A stretch of 64,000 bases of DNA from the NCBI GenBank assembly GCA_037176725.1, contig JAZBRS010000029.1, positions 123,847,001 through 123,911,000 on the forward strand. Reading direction: 5' to 3'. The DNA comes from Posidonia oceanica (taxonomy: Eukaryota > Streptophyta > Magnoliopsida > Alismatales > Posidoniaceae). Below the pieces are notes generated by a model, which had not been told where the DNA came from, made no database searches, and saw nothing but the letters and a program-made list of their open reading frames with translations. This document shows positions 11,691 through 22,779 of the stretch, piece by piece; position 1 is the first letter of the stretch; each line of letters opens with the position of its first letter. A program made the translations under genes and the position numbers.

Positions 11691-13118
11691 TAGGCCTGTA
11701 AATGGGGAGGGTATTTACCCGCAACCCGCCTCAACCCGTCCTGTTTTATACGGGTAAGGGATAAAATATTTTTACTCTTTTAGCCTGTTACCCGTTTACG
11801 AGTTACCTGCTTTACCTGTGTTCTCATATGGTACGGATAAGGGTTACCATCTATCCAACTACCTGCCATCCGTTTACCCGTGGTGTAAGGGTTATTATGG
11901 TACATTTACCTTAACTATATAAATATGAAATATATTATAGGCAAATTATCTAGTAGGACCCTACCTTAATTAAGCTAATTAAGGCTATAAATCTTGGTCA
12001 TTCAATCAAAATCGAATGGTTATGTAGAATAGAAAAAATATGGTTGTTTTTCTTTCCTAGTTGGCAGTTATCCTTTGAATTTAAATTTGTATTCCTATTA
12101 ATTAGTGGAAAGAATCGTGGGTTGGTTATCCACGTAAGAGTGATTTTTGTTTCTCTCTCCAATTTTACTTGTATATTATAAATAACTGACGATTAATGAT
12201 TTAGTTTTCTTTTTCATAAACTGAATTTAATTTCCGTATTTACTGATAATTGGACTATCAATAGTCTATAGTGTTGTAACTTGTTTCAATTGTTAGTGTT
12301 TTATATCAGTAATTATTTTTTTTGGTAACAGTGGATTTTCATGTTTACGGATTATTGAACTTAAATTCCATATGAAATTTAAAATATCAAATTTCTAATA
12401 TGCGTCATTGTAGATGATTAAAACAATGCATATTACACTTCGAATTTAAATTTTAAGTTCGCTTAATTACTGTTTTGTAATTCAAATATCAAGTTTGCCT
12501 CTTCATGTAATTACTATTTTATAATTCTAATATCAAGTATTCATGTATCAGTAATTACTGTTTAGTATTACGGATGTTTTACTAGGTGCATGTATCGATA
12601 ATTACTAATACATTCAATCCGAAGTTAATACGTATTGTTGTGTGACATGTTTCTCAAATTTGGAAACACACACACATCCCTTCAATCACGGAATGTGTAG
12701 ATTTTTCGTAATTTACGTGATACTATTTGTGCTTGGGAATACCTTCCTTTTTCAAAATGGACGGTTAAGATATTTCAGTTGGTTTTGAATTGAATGGTCA
12801 GATTTTGGGTCTTAATTAGTTTAAGTAAGGCAAGGTCCTACCATATCATTACTCATATATTATATATATATCTCTCTAAACATTCTTTTGTATATATGCA
12901 TTTGTATGCTTAAACATTCTTTTTTTTTCTTAAACATAAATCTACCTAATTACCCATTTACCCTACCCGTTCTATATTCTACCATAGATAACGGGGCAGG
13001 TAAAGATAGAAACTTAGAGAATGCGGGTCTATACCCACCCTATTACCCGTTAGAATTTAAAATGTAATGGTATAGGTAAGGCTATGCCTGCCCTATATCT
13101 ACCCCGTTTACAAGCCTA
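11691..13118. mobile_element. hAT-type non-autonomous element carrying a nested element
   Basis: The ends TAGGCCTGTAAATGGGGAGG and, inverted, AGGCTTGTAAACGGGGTAG match each other and the MITE at 9404-9973. The flanks TGAATCAA or GAATCAAT (left) and AGAACCAA or GAACCAAC (right) are 6/8 matches, as expected for an old 8-bp duplication. The ends carry many ACCCGTTTA/GGTAAGG subterminal words. The middle (11953-12840) is a second insertion. Confidence 0.75.
11953..12840. mobile_element. Nested element with ~58-bp inverted terminal repeats
   Basis: The left end TAGGACCCTACCTTAATTAA and the inverted right end TAGGACCTTGCCTTACTTAA continue to match at roughly three quarters of positions for about 58 bp, through CTAATTAAG and CATTCAAT. 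The interior is AT-rich and non-coding. No target duplication could be confirmed, so the superfamily (possibly Mutator-type, from the long inverted repeats) is uncertain. Confidence 0.65.
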
Positions 13119-13294
13119 GAACCAACACACCCACAGTGCAATCAGATAGCTAACAATGCTTGAATGCTCTATTGCATATAGAACACTCCAACAACACACA
13201 CACGTGTCGTGTCACTCAAACCCAAGCAACCGACACCAACCACAAGTAGTCACTGAAGCGCACAGTACTGCCACAGATGAGCCACTCTTTAAAG

Positions 13295-14415
13295 TGTTGA
13301 AAAATGCTCCAAATATATATTGTGTTTTGATGATATATGTGATATAATATTATATGGTTAACATGGTTATTTGAAATTGATATAGCATGTTTTACCATGA
13401 TACTCAAAGCATCAAAGAAGACTGAAATATAGGTTGAAGAATAGAAAAGCAGTGTATGTTCAATCTGAGTATAAATGTTGTAAATTTATTTATGATTGAT
13501 TGTAAAAGTTTGTAAAGCTGTCAAAAGGTCTTATGAGATAAATCAATTGTATAGAAATTAGATATATAAGATATTTGAATAGATTGTGCTTCAAAGATCA
13601 TAAACGGCACACCGTTTTAGAACGGCGTTCCGTTCTGGGATTGGGCTCAATATTAATGGGTCGAATAGAGTTAGAACAAAGAAAAGAAGAACCGTGCCAA
13701 AACGGCACCCCGTTGAAGAGAAACTCAAAACGGTACTCCGGTCTAGAACGACGTTCCGTTTTGGTCGTGAGTTGGAAAAGCTGTATAATCAAACAACGTT
13801 CCGTTGAATTTTGGCGTTCTATTCAACTAGCCGTTTTAGAACGTTGGAGAAGATTTTCTAGCCGTTAGAGACACATTTGGGTTGGGTTTTTGCCTATAAA
13901 AATAACCCTATTTCACCTCTAAGGACAGACCTTAATACTACAAACATACTTGACTTCATACAATTGCAAAGAGCTACATTTCCATCTTCAAGAGCATTTC
14001 AAGCCACCTTAAGCTACTACGTCAAACCTCCATTTCAGAGTTTGGCAAAAAGAGAGTGCGTTCTGTAATCTTACACTACAAGCAATGATTGTCTTCTCCA
14101 GATTGGAGAAGGGGCAACGGGACGTTGCAATGTTTTGTTGAAGGAAACATTCAACAAACAAGTAATTAATCTTTTGGTTTAAATATTAAGGAATCTTCAA
14201 GGTGATCTTGAGAGAGTGAACTAGGCCGGGATTTGGTTGAATCACTATAAATTGTTGTGTTGATTATTCATTATCTCTCTTCTTCTTTCTGTGTATGTAT
14301 TTTCCTTTATACATCAAATTAAGATAAATTTGATAAGATTTAAATTTAGTAATCATAACCTCTTATAAATATAATCTCTATTCACCTCCCTCTAGAGAAG
14401 CCATTTGATCCAATA
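13295..14415 (+). repeat. Copia 5' LTR with AACGG/CCGTT palindrome array
   Basis: The LTR opens TGTTGAAAAATGCTCC and ends about CCAATA, just before the primer site. Its promoter section holds AACGG-N4-CCGTT words at 13603-13616, 13621-13634 and 13701-13714, and diverged versions at about 13729, 13747-13760 and 13793-13806. A TATA box (TATAAAAATA, 13895) follows directly. No second LTR remains for an age comparison. Confidence 0.75.
13895..13903 (+). promoter_or_regulatory. Copia LTR TATA box
   Basis: TATAAAAAT sits just downstream of the palindrome array and about 520 bp before the LTR end, as expected for the U3-R border. Confidence 0.6.
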
Positions 14416-14417
14416 AT

Positions 14418-14428
14418 TGGTATCAGAG
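14418..14428 (+). other. Copia primer binding site (tRNA-iMet)
   Basis: TGGTATCAGAG, complementary to the 3' end of plant initiator tRNA-Met, lies two or so bases after the LTR end. Confidence 0.85.
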
Positions 14429-14469
14429 AAGGTTATCTAGATTAAGATTTAAATTCATTTCTAGATAAA

Positions 14470-15585
14470 ATGGCTTATGTTAATAACAACATAGCAGAGG
14501 ATCAAGGCATTAACAGGCTACCCTTTTTTGATGGCCTTAACTACAACTATTGGAAAGTTAAAATGGTTATTTACTTAAAATCAATTAATTTTGAACTTTG
14601 AGATATTGTTATAAATGGCTACACAATTTATAATACATCTTACAAAGATTGGAGTGAAGAAGAAAAGAAACTAGCACAACTATATGCTAAGGGACTCAAC
14701 ATATTATTCTGTGTTGTTAATCAAGAACAATTTAATAGGATATCTAATTGCAAAACTTCACATGAAGCTTGGCATAATCTAGAAGTTACTCATGAAGGAA
14801 CCAACAAAGTAAAAGAAACTAAAATAAATATGTTAGTACATAAATATGAATTATTTAAAATGAAACCTAATGAATCCATTAGTGAAATGTTTACTAGATT
14901 TATTGAAATCACTAATCCATTACAATTACTAAGAAAATGATACTCTCAAAGTGACCTAGTAAGAAAAATTCTGAGATCTTTAACTCAAGAATGGGAAAAG
15001 AAAACAACGACCATTGAGGAAGCAAAAGATTTATCAAACTATTCATTAGAGGAACTTATAAGAAATTTGATTTCCTATGAAGTCCAAATAAAAGATAAAG
15101 AAGCTGAAAAAGAAATAAATAGAAAAATATAGCCTTAAACATAACTACTGATTCTGAAGAATCAGAGGAAGAGGAAGATGAAGATATTACTCTCCTAACT
15201 AGAAGATTTAAAAAATTCATTAAAAATGGAAAATATAAAAGAAATTGAAAATTTCCTGAAAAATCAAATAACAAAGATGAAACTCCACTTTGCTACAAAT
15301 GCAATAAACCGGGATATATAAAAAGAGATTGTCCATTATTAAAAATGAAAACTTTTAAAATGGATAATAATAACTATAAAAAATCCAAGAAAAATGCACT
15401 ACAGGCTACATAGGAAGATAGTGATTCTTCTTCTGATGAAGAATTCTTCTTCTAATGAAGAATTTCCTTCAGATAATGAAACAACCTACATATGCTTTAT
15501 GGCACAAGGTAATGACCCATGTTCATCTTTTGAAATAGATACAGAAGAATTATTAGATGCATTCAATGATTTATATGAATAAAAA
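14470..15585 (+). pseudogene. Copia gag, broken
   Basis: The start codon at 14470 opens MAYVNNNIAEDQGINRLPFF, followed by a UBN2-type gag domain (NYNYWKVKM, then NKVKETKINMLVHKYELFKM). A zinc knuckle lies near 15289-15332, but its histidine is replaced by tyrosine (CYKCNKPGYIKRDC), so this metal site is lost. In-frame stops occur at about 14600 (a Trp codon now TGA) and about 14938. A frameshift falls near 15125. An acidic serine-rich tail follows. Gag would form the particle shell; this copy cannot. Confidence 0.8.
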
Positions 15586-15935
15586 ATCTTGAAAAAGACA
15601 TTTCATCCCTAAAAGACAAAAGCAATGACTTACTTAACACAATAACTAAGTTTACAAATGGAAAACAAAATCTGGATCTTTTACACTCAAACCAAAGAAA
15701 ATCACTATACAAGCTTGGTATAGGATTCTCTTCATTTCAAAACACACCTTATGAAAATAAATTTACAAGGGAAACTACAAAAGAAAAATATGTATTTGTA
15801 ATAAGGAAACAAAACTCTAACAAATGGGTTCTAAGAAATAAATATGGCATAACTTATCAAAAGAAAATGTGGATTCCTAAGACTTTACTTTCATCTAATG
15901 TAGGAAAATGATGAAATCTAAATGAATATTAGACT

Positions 15936-17003
15936 ATGGCTATGCACGATGAATTAAATCAATTTACTAGAAACAATGTATAGGAATTAGTTCCCAAACC
16001 TGAAAATCAGCAAATAATAGGAACAAAATGGATTTTTAGAAATAAGCTAAATGAATCAAGTAATGTCATTAGAAATAAGAAGGTATAGATTTTGATGAGA
16101 CTTATGCTCCAGTTGCAAGGTTAGAATCTATTAGAATGCTTTTAGCCTTTGCATGTCATAGAGATTTTAAATTATTCCAAATGGATGTAAAAAGTACATT
16201 CTTGAATGGAATTATTGAAGAAGAAGTCTATGTCAAGCAACCTCTAGGGTTTGAAAATGAACAAAGTCTAGATCATGTATTCAAACTCAATAAAGTCTTA
16301 TATGGACTTAAGCAAGTTCCTAGAACTTGGTATAATAGGCTTAAGAAGTTCCTAATAGATGATGGCTTTTCAATTGGAATTGTAGATACAACATTGTTTA
16401 TCAAGAATGTAAACAATGACATTTTGATTCCTCAAATTTATGTAGATAACATAATCTTTGGATCTATAAACGAAAAACTATGTGAAAAATTTTCTGAAAG
16501 TATGCAAAAAGAATTTGAAATAAGCATGATAGGAGAACTAATATTCTTTTTAGGATTACAAATAAAATAAACTAATAATGAGATATTTATAAATCAAGAA
16601 AAATATACAAATGAACTTCTAAATAAATTTGACATGAAAAATTCCAATGTTGCCAAAACTCCTATGAGCACTTTATGTAGACTTGATAAGGATGAAACTG
16701 GAATAAAAGTAGATTAAAAACTATATAGAAGGATGATAGGATCCCTGCTCTATTTAACTGCAAGCAGGCCAGACATAATGTTTAGTGTGTGTCTGTGTGC
16801 CAAATTCCAAGCCTCTCCTATGGAATCACATTTAACAGCAGTAAAAAGAATTCTCAAATATTTACAAGGATCTAGGAATTATGGACTCTATTATTCCAAA
16901 AACTCAAACCTAAACCTAATCGTATATAGTGATGCAGACTATGCGGGATGTAAGAGTGATAGGAAGAGTATTAGTGGCACATGTCAGTTTTTAGGACACT
17001 CTT
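15936..17003 (+). pseudogene. Copia reverse transcriptase / RNase H, broken
   Basis: The block starts AMHDELNQFTRNNV then ELVPKPENQQIIGTKWIF, the conserved start of the Copia RVT_2 domain. About a dozen residues are deleted near 16080. The palm motif reads YVDN (about 16439-16450) instead of YVDD, so one catalytic Asp is lost. Stops fall at 16568 (after LGLQIK) and about 16716. The RNase H part (SDADYAGCKSDRKSISGTCQ) is cut at GHSL by the next element. Confidence 0.87.
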
Positions 17004-17700
17004 TGTAGTAACCTTGGAAATCGACGTGTCCATGCACGATGCCAAAGCTCGCGTGCACCGACCGATAGTAGGTTACTATTAGTGGGTGAATCCGAGGAGA
17101 GATATTCGACTCGAAAACATCGAAAAACAGAGACGAATGCAAAAGGAAAAGAAAAGAAAAGAAAAGGAGTCGCCATCTAATTTATTAAAACGGAAAAACT
17201 AAGAAAACCGTATAAGGAATGTGTAAGGAAAACTTATGTATTTCGAAAGTATGCAAAATCCAATGCAAATGTGTGACATAAAGTTAATGCGGTCCAGAGA
17301 AAGGTTAACGACTCCTGTTACGTGCGGGGAAGGTGTTAGGCACCCTCGACACGCTCGAGTAATTGATCTTTCTTAACTGATCCGCTATTGTGTGGCAAAT
17401 GTTGGCAAATAAATGCCGATTTATGTTCGCCTTAAGGCGATATGTAATATGTAATTATAAACCATGCGAAGCTTAACAAATCTTGTTTAAAAGCGATTGA
17501 TCAAAGATAAAACCTCGTCGAGAGGCGATAAACAACAAGGGAAACAAATCTGAGACCAGAAACGTTAAATAAAGCAGGTGGAAAGTGAATAACAAGGTTT
17601 ATTATTGAAATATAAATTTATTATTGATGTCTAATTAATAAACACCTAACTTATATAAATACAAAAGAAAAAAAAATTCCTACTAAAAAACTACCAACAT
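17004..17700 (-). repeat. Tat/Ogre-type LTR fragment, inverted
   Basis: This stretch aligns, inverted, with the last ~450 bp of the LTR ending at 63496. Shared words include AGCTCGCGTGCA, ACTATTAG, GGGTGA, TCCGAGGAG, GGAGTCGCCA and the reverse of GTGCCTAACAC. It begins at the LTR terminus (TGTAGTAACC, 17004) directly against the Copia RNase H. The other LTR end was not found; similarity fades near 17700. Confidence 0.7.
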
Positions 17701-17775
17701 ATTTCTTATTGAATGGCCATTGTTGTAGTCTGGATTCAAAAATACGGACCGAATTACAAAGAAATTCCCCACATT

Positions 17776-17888
17776 AGCCCATTCACATTCCGGCCCACCG
17801 TCGCATTCCCTTCCACACCCTATAAAATCCATACGAAGTGCTAGGGTTTTCGTCACTTTTCATTCCATCCCAATCCCAAGCAAACCAG
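17776..17888 (+). promoter_or_regulatory. Orphan housekeeping-type promoter with first exon and splice donor
   Basis: In order: site II words AGCCCA (17776-17781) and GGCCCA (17792-17797), a TATA box TATAAAATCC (17821), a telo-box in reverse (TAGGGTTT, 17842-17849), then a short putative 5' exon ending CCAG|GTGAGT at 17888. Site II plus telo-box is typical of plant ribosomal-protein, translation and snoRNA host genes. No recognisable coding exon follows, so it may be a displaced gene 5' end or a non-coding RNA gene. Confidence 0.5.
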
Positions 17889-20086
17889 GTGAGTCCCCTC
17901 ATCCCCATCCCACCAAAATTTTTGCATAAGCGATGAAGATGAATACCTTGTGGATCTCCGGATTCCTCCCAATCCGAGAAATGAAAAATAAAATTCCCCG
18001 CATTTGGTTCGTATTCACTGAGCAGATGCATTCCATTCACGGTACTATTCGTTTTGTTATGCGCATTTAGTTTTATCTCTTCTCTATGGACCGAGGGACC
18101 TATGGATGGATCGCCTTCGCAACCGATGCGGTTCCGTCCAAGTTTGCCTTCGAAAAGAGATGCCAACGTGGGATCCCGGAACCCGTGCCCCGCTGCTTCC
18201 TCGCGGCTCGGTGCTTCCGATCTTTAAGTGGTCTTCACGCACATCGTTTCGCTTCTTTTCTTGTTCTAAGAATGTCCCCTTTTTTTTTTTTTTGGGGGAG
18301 TCCGGTTCGTATACACAAAAGCAACTAGGAATTCTTTGTGACATGCAAAAGCGAAGGACCACCCAGCAGAGGGGATGGTATCTCCAGCGGAAACCTCTCT
18401 GACACCGGTGATTTGAACCTTCGCATAAGTTGAGTCTTGTGTCTCGGCCGTTTCGTAGGGTGCCTGAACCGTGTCTTTTTGTTCCGAGCGCCTAAAACCA
18501 CCGTAACATGTTTCATGTTATCAGGAAGTGCTGAGTACAATTTCCATTTGTGTTTTTCTGAGACAAGGTAAATTCATTGCCTCAACATAGTTCCATCAGT
18601 ATTTGATCATGGGAGTAGTCTGTGTACCACTTTCCCCTTCACTGATGATATTGATAATTGGTCTATAGTCGGATCAGGTCCTCTTTAGGAAATAGGAAAG
18701 AATAAGTGGTGGATCAACATTTTTTGTGTGCTCGTCCTATAAATGCTTTTCTTGTTCTTGTCACTAAACCCTAAATTCTAAGACCTAAACTTTCTTGGAG
18801 GACATGCACTTGGAAATGAAAGAAAATCACTATTTTTCCTTTGATAAAAAAGTGTGTTCAAAATCATGGCATTTGTGTATGTTTTCCGTTGGAAAGTAAA
18901 TTCTTTTGGCTTTCAGCATCAGTTTAAAATGTCTCCTTGTTTTTCTCACCGATAAAGGTGAGATTTGAACGGGAAAAACAAAATTTCATGATTATATTTT
19001 TCATTTTTTTCTTTTGACTTTATATTTTTCTTTCCTTTGTTTTCCTTTGCACAAACAGGTAGCTTAAAATTGCTCACTTTGTGCGTTCTTCCTTAGAATC
19101 TCATTTTATCTGTGCAGTTACATACTCTGTTTGCAGATGTGTTCATGGCTTATTGGTTTTACTGCCTCATTTATTTGAATCTCATCGATTATTGCCATAC
19201 TCCGTGTAATTACTGATGTATGGAGTTGTTGAGTTTGTAGATAAGATCCCTGAATGCATGGCTAATTGTTTTGGATTTTTTTTTGCGGTGGGTGATTAAT
19301 GATTTTTTTTTGCGGTGCATGACTTGCTGCAGGTTCTTGTTGCTGTCGAGATGTACAAGAAATCAATTTTTTTATTTCCACTTAGGAACCAGAGTTTTTG
19401 TTTTTTTTATGCAAGGCAGTATTTGTTCAGATAAAACATTGCCTATGAAGCGACATAACCGCATCTTTCACTTCGATGAACCCGACCTCAAATCAACTAC
19501 CTATTCTTAAATTTTGTTTTTGGCATTGGGAAAGCTACACATTAGGTTCAATCTGTGAAAGACAGCCGAAGACCCTAACAAAACAATCAAGAACCAGAGT
19601 TTTGGCCTTGCAACTGTCAATTACATGAAAGTACAGATAAGCAAGTGTTGGGAATATCAATGCAAAAATTATTGCAAATCTTGAACGTCTTCTTTGTTTA
19701 ATGTCTGATTGCAAAAAAAACCCTGTGGAGGTAGGCCATATTGGCTATATACACTACGCTATTGAGAATGCGACTTTAACACAATATCAATCCTACCGTA
19801 ACACATTCCGCGTCAATACGATTAGTAAGATCTGAGATTGTCCTAAGCATCATGCAAAAGGACTAAGAGTCTTGGGGTAATGTTCGTAAGTATGTTTTTG
19901 AAAAAATTAGTTTTTACAGTTTTTAATAATTAACGTATTTGAATATTTATACACAAACAAATAATTGATGTATTAAAATAATTGGATGTATAAAAAAATA
20001 TTTGGTTCAGTTTTTTATGAATAAGTGTTTTTTTCATAAGTTGATCTTAATAATGGTTACAAACGTAGTCTAGGATGGAGTCGAAG
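17889..20086 (+). other. Unassigned region downstream of orphan promoter
   Basis: Open frames exist around 17783-18402 but no domain is recognised. Possible splice acceptors occur (for example TTGCTGCAG at about 19324-19332). A poly(T) tract lies near 18277. I looked for snoRNA C/D boxes and tRNA genes and saw none that convinced me. Confidence 0.3.
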
Positions 20087-21658
20087 TGTAACAGACGGAC
20101 ACAAGAAAAAAGAAACTTCTTTCAGTTAGCACACGACCGACGTATGGTAGGAAGAATTCGTTGATCAGGGTATCGTCCGATGCAGAATGGGTTGTTAACT
20201 AGTTTAGGGTTTAGTCGGGTGAGGCATGATATTGTACTCTTACCTGCAAGATGGTGGGAGGGTGTTCATCTGCAGGCGAGGTTGCAAGTTAAATATGAGT
20301 AGAATTGCAGGTTATTTCTTTTTTAAATAGGTAGAAAAAGAATAACCTTACCCGTTGTACCGTACAACTCAGTCTTAGGTATGTTAGGAGTCGTAAATAT
20401 TTGTTGTAGAGGTGACGACAAGTTTTGGAAAACAAACCTTGTCGCTATTATGTACTAAAAATAGGAGATAATAGAAAAGAGTGAGTGACCAAGATTACCC
20501 TAACATATATTTTAGTTTCTTGAGAAATAAAACAAAGTTACTATTTATGAGAAAATAGAATTCTGGAAAAAATACAAGGGCAGGAAAGGCTTCACTTGCA
20601 GGCCTACAAATGGGAAATCACTCAAAAAACATGTTTAAAACTCTAAATATGCTTAATCAGTATTTTTCTAACTTCACTTTAGAAATCTTGATGCACATGT
20701 ATCTTTAAAACATGTATCTCAAAAATCAACAATATAAAGTCAAATACAAACAAAAATCAAACCACAAGTTACAACAAAACGGGTCGTGTTGTCCAATATT
20801 AAGCAAGCAATACTAGTCCTTAGGTGGTAGTCGAGGGACATTGCATTGTCATGGATAAGTTATCTTGTGAGTAGTTCCTTCATCTCGTGTTTTGAAGAAT
20901 CCTAACTGTTGACACTAGGATGACACATGAAGGATCTAACACTCCTCCTAGGCCAATTACAAGGTATGTATTCTGTATGTTCTCGATCTTTGTGTTTGAC
21001 CACTCAGTCGATGTACACACCTCCTGGTCTTGTCATTATTTCAAAACTCCATATTTTCATGTTTCTGAAGGAAATTTATTTAAAGATCAGATCATATAGC
21101 AATACTCCATGAAACATTCCAATAATTCTTGGTTACAAACTTAATTATAATCTCAGCATATTGAGAATCAGAGTGTAAATTCTATAAACTTCAAAAACTT
21201 GCATGAAAATCATTCAATATCATCCAAATAGGCAAATTGAATTTCGTCGAAGCTTCGATCTAGCTTGCCGCACTTCTCTCTAGCTTCCTCCTCTATTGAC
21301 GGCTAAACCTCGAGCAAAAATATCGAAATCAACATGCATGCAAAGAAATCAAAGAGGGATTATCCCACCAAACTTAAAATCCACTCACCTCTGTTCTACA
21401 CTGCCGTTCCCAACCTAAATGAGGAGATTGCCAACACCTCCTCCTCCTATCAGGTTTCGATTCGTCTCCTCAGCTGCAAATTCTTGTGTCGATCTCTCCA
21501 CCTTGGAGTCTCTTCTCTCCTCTCTCTCTCTCTCTCATCCTTCCTCTTCTTTCCTTCTTTCTGTCTTATTTCTTTATTTTTGTGCTCCTCCCTAGTGGGT
21601 GGACTACCCTCTTTATAGGGTCTTAACTCCACAGATCAACCTATGGGTGACATGCCAC
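20087..21658 (-). repeat. Gypsy-2 chromovirus 3' LTR, left part (split by hAT)
   Basis: The LTR terminus is TGTAACAGACGG at 20087. Read on the minus strand it ends in CTGTTACA, like Gypsy-1. On the minus strand a TATA word (CTATAAAG, about 21612-21619) is followed by a pyrimidine/purine-rich transcribed section, consistent with U3-R-U5 running leftwards. The last eight bases (21651-21658, CATGCCAC) are the hAT target duplication. With 50906-51299 the LTR totals about 1.97 kb. Confidence 0.65.
21651..21658. other. hAT target site duplication, left copy
   Basis: CATGCCAC here is identical to 50898-50905, directly outside the hAT ends. Confidence 0.92.
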
Positions 21659-21671
21659 TAGGGGTGTAAAC

Positions 21672-21835
21672 GGATACGAATTATCCGTAAAAAATCCGTA
21701 TTCGTATCCATTTTTGGATGGATATGGATATCTGTATCCGTTCTTGAACGGATACGGATATATGTTTTTGAATTTGAACGGATACGAATATGTATTTTAA
21801 AATTTTAACGGATATGGATACGGATATCCGTATTA
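21672..21835. repeat. hAT left subterminal repeats
   Basis: At least eight copies of GGATAC/GGATAT/ATCCGTA words in both orientations lie next to the left end, mirroring 50694-50880. Subterminal repeats of this kind bind hAT transposase in Ac/Ds-type elements. Confidence 0.8.
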
Positions 21836-22779
21836 ATATTATATATATATTTTTTATGTATATATAATATATATATATAGGATTGTCTTCTGATGCATCT
21901 TCTCTCATTTTGTTAATTTGAGGGAAGATGTATTTGGTACCCTTAGATCTAGAATCTAAGGTTCATATTGAAACCACTAGCTTTTAAGGTTTAACAGTTA
22001 GTGGTTTTATAGATTTTTATCTTTCCTCTTAAATAAAAGATCTTTTGATCTTTTTTGTAACCGTCTAACATAAATACTAATTTTCTTGATTTATCTGTCA
22101 TTTAAATTGATGACGTGGATGGGTAATTTTCTATGAAGCCGTCTGCAGAACATCGTAATAATAGTAACCACATGAATTTCCTAAATAATAGCCGTTGCAG
22201 CCATCGTCAATCTCGGATTTTTTTTTTGTTTCTTTGGTTGTGCTCAGATTCAAGGTAATGACTTCTGTATTTCTCTATGTATCTGACATGCATTAAATGA
22301 CTTGCTTTGAAAACCATCAATATTGTAATATCTTTTAAACAATCCAGCAACCACCTATAGCCACGTCTTTCTAGGAGTAACTTATTCTATTTAAATACTG
22401 CTTTCGTGTCTTCAAACTTTATGGTTTACCTCTCCATCGAAAATTTCATTCATTGATTAAAAAATTAGTAGATGGTCTTCTATTTTTAGTGGTTGAAGAT
22501 AAAAAGTGGTACCAAGGAATTGATTGTTTTGCCTTTCAATAGGCCGTACTATTGATTATTATTTCTACGGTATGTATTTTATTTTGTTGGGTATATGTTG
22601 TTTAATACTAAATTTTCTTTGTTGATCATCTTCTCAGGATTTCTTAGTGTTACTGTTTTCTTAATATAAATATTAGTATTACGGTTTTCAGATCTTTATT
22701 TTTCAAATATTTTTTTTTTTTCATTTCATGTGGTATGGTAATGTTTTTCTTTTTGTTGTTTTTGTTTTAGGTATATGAA

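Larger units (their letters stand above)
11002..13294 (-). repeat. Degenerate chromovirus (Gypsy) LTR fragment, interrupted
   Basis: The stretch beginning TGTAATGATCCTGGTCGTC at 11002 is a diverged relative of the Gypsy-1 LTR start at 28124 (TGTAACGACCCACGTCGC). Further similarity includes CACACGTGAGTGACC (11212) and CAGTACTGCCAC near 13264. A hAT-type element (11691-13118) splits it, and the Copia element starting at 13295 cuts it off. Orientation follows Gypsy-1 (transcription on the minus strand). Confidence 0.7.
13295..17003 (+). mobile_element. Truncated Ty1/Copia retrotransposon (LTR, gag, RT; no integrase)
   Basis: Order seen: 5' LTR (13295-14415), primer binding site (14418-14428), gag (14470-15585), a short protease-side segment, then a jump near 15910 straight to RT and RNase H. 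The integrase region is missing. The 3' end is cut at 17003, in the RNase H block, by a Tat-type LTR. It inserted into an older chromovirus LTR. The gag and RT text resembles SIRE/Tork-type elements, but the clade is not certain. Confidence 0.88.

Noticed and set aside
17783..18402. Open frames on both strands after the orphan promoter
   Set aside because: No recognised domain, one contains a poly-Lys/poly-Phe tract from a T-run, and the predicted splice donor at 17888 would interrupt them.
18640..18680. TGATGAT box-C-like word suggesting a C/D snoRNA
   Set aside because: No convincing box D or terminal stem at the expected distance.
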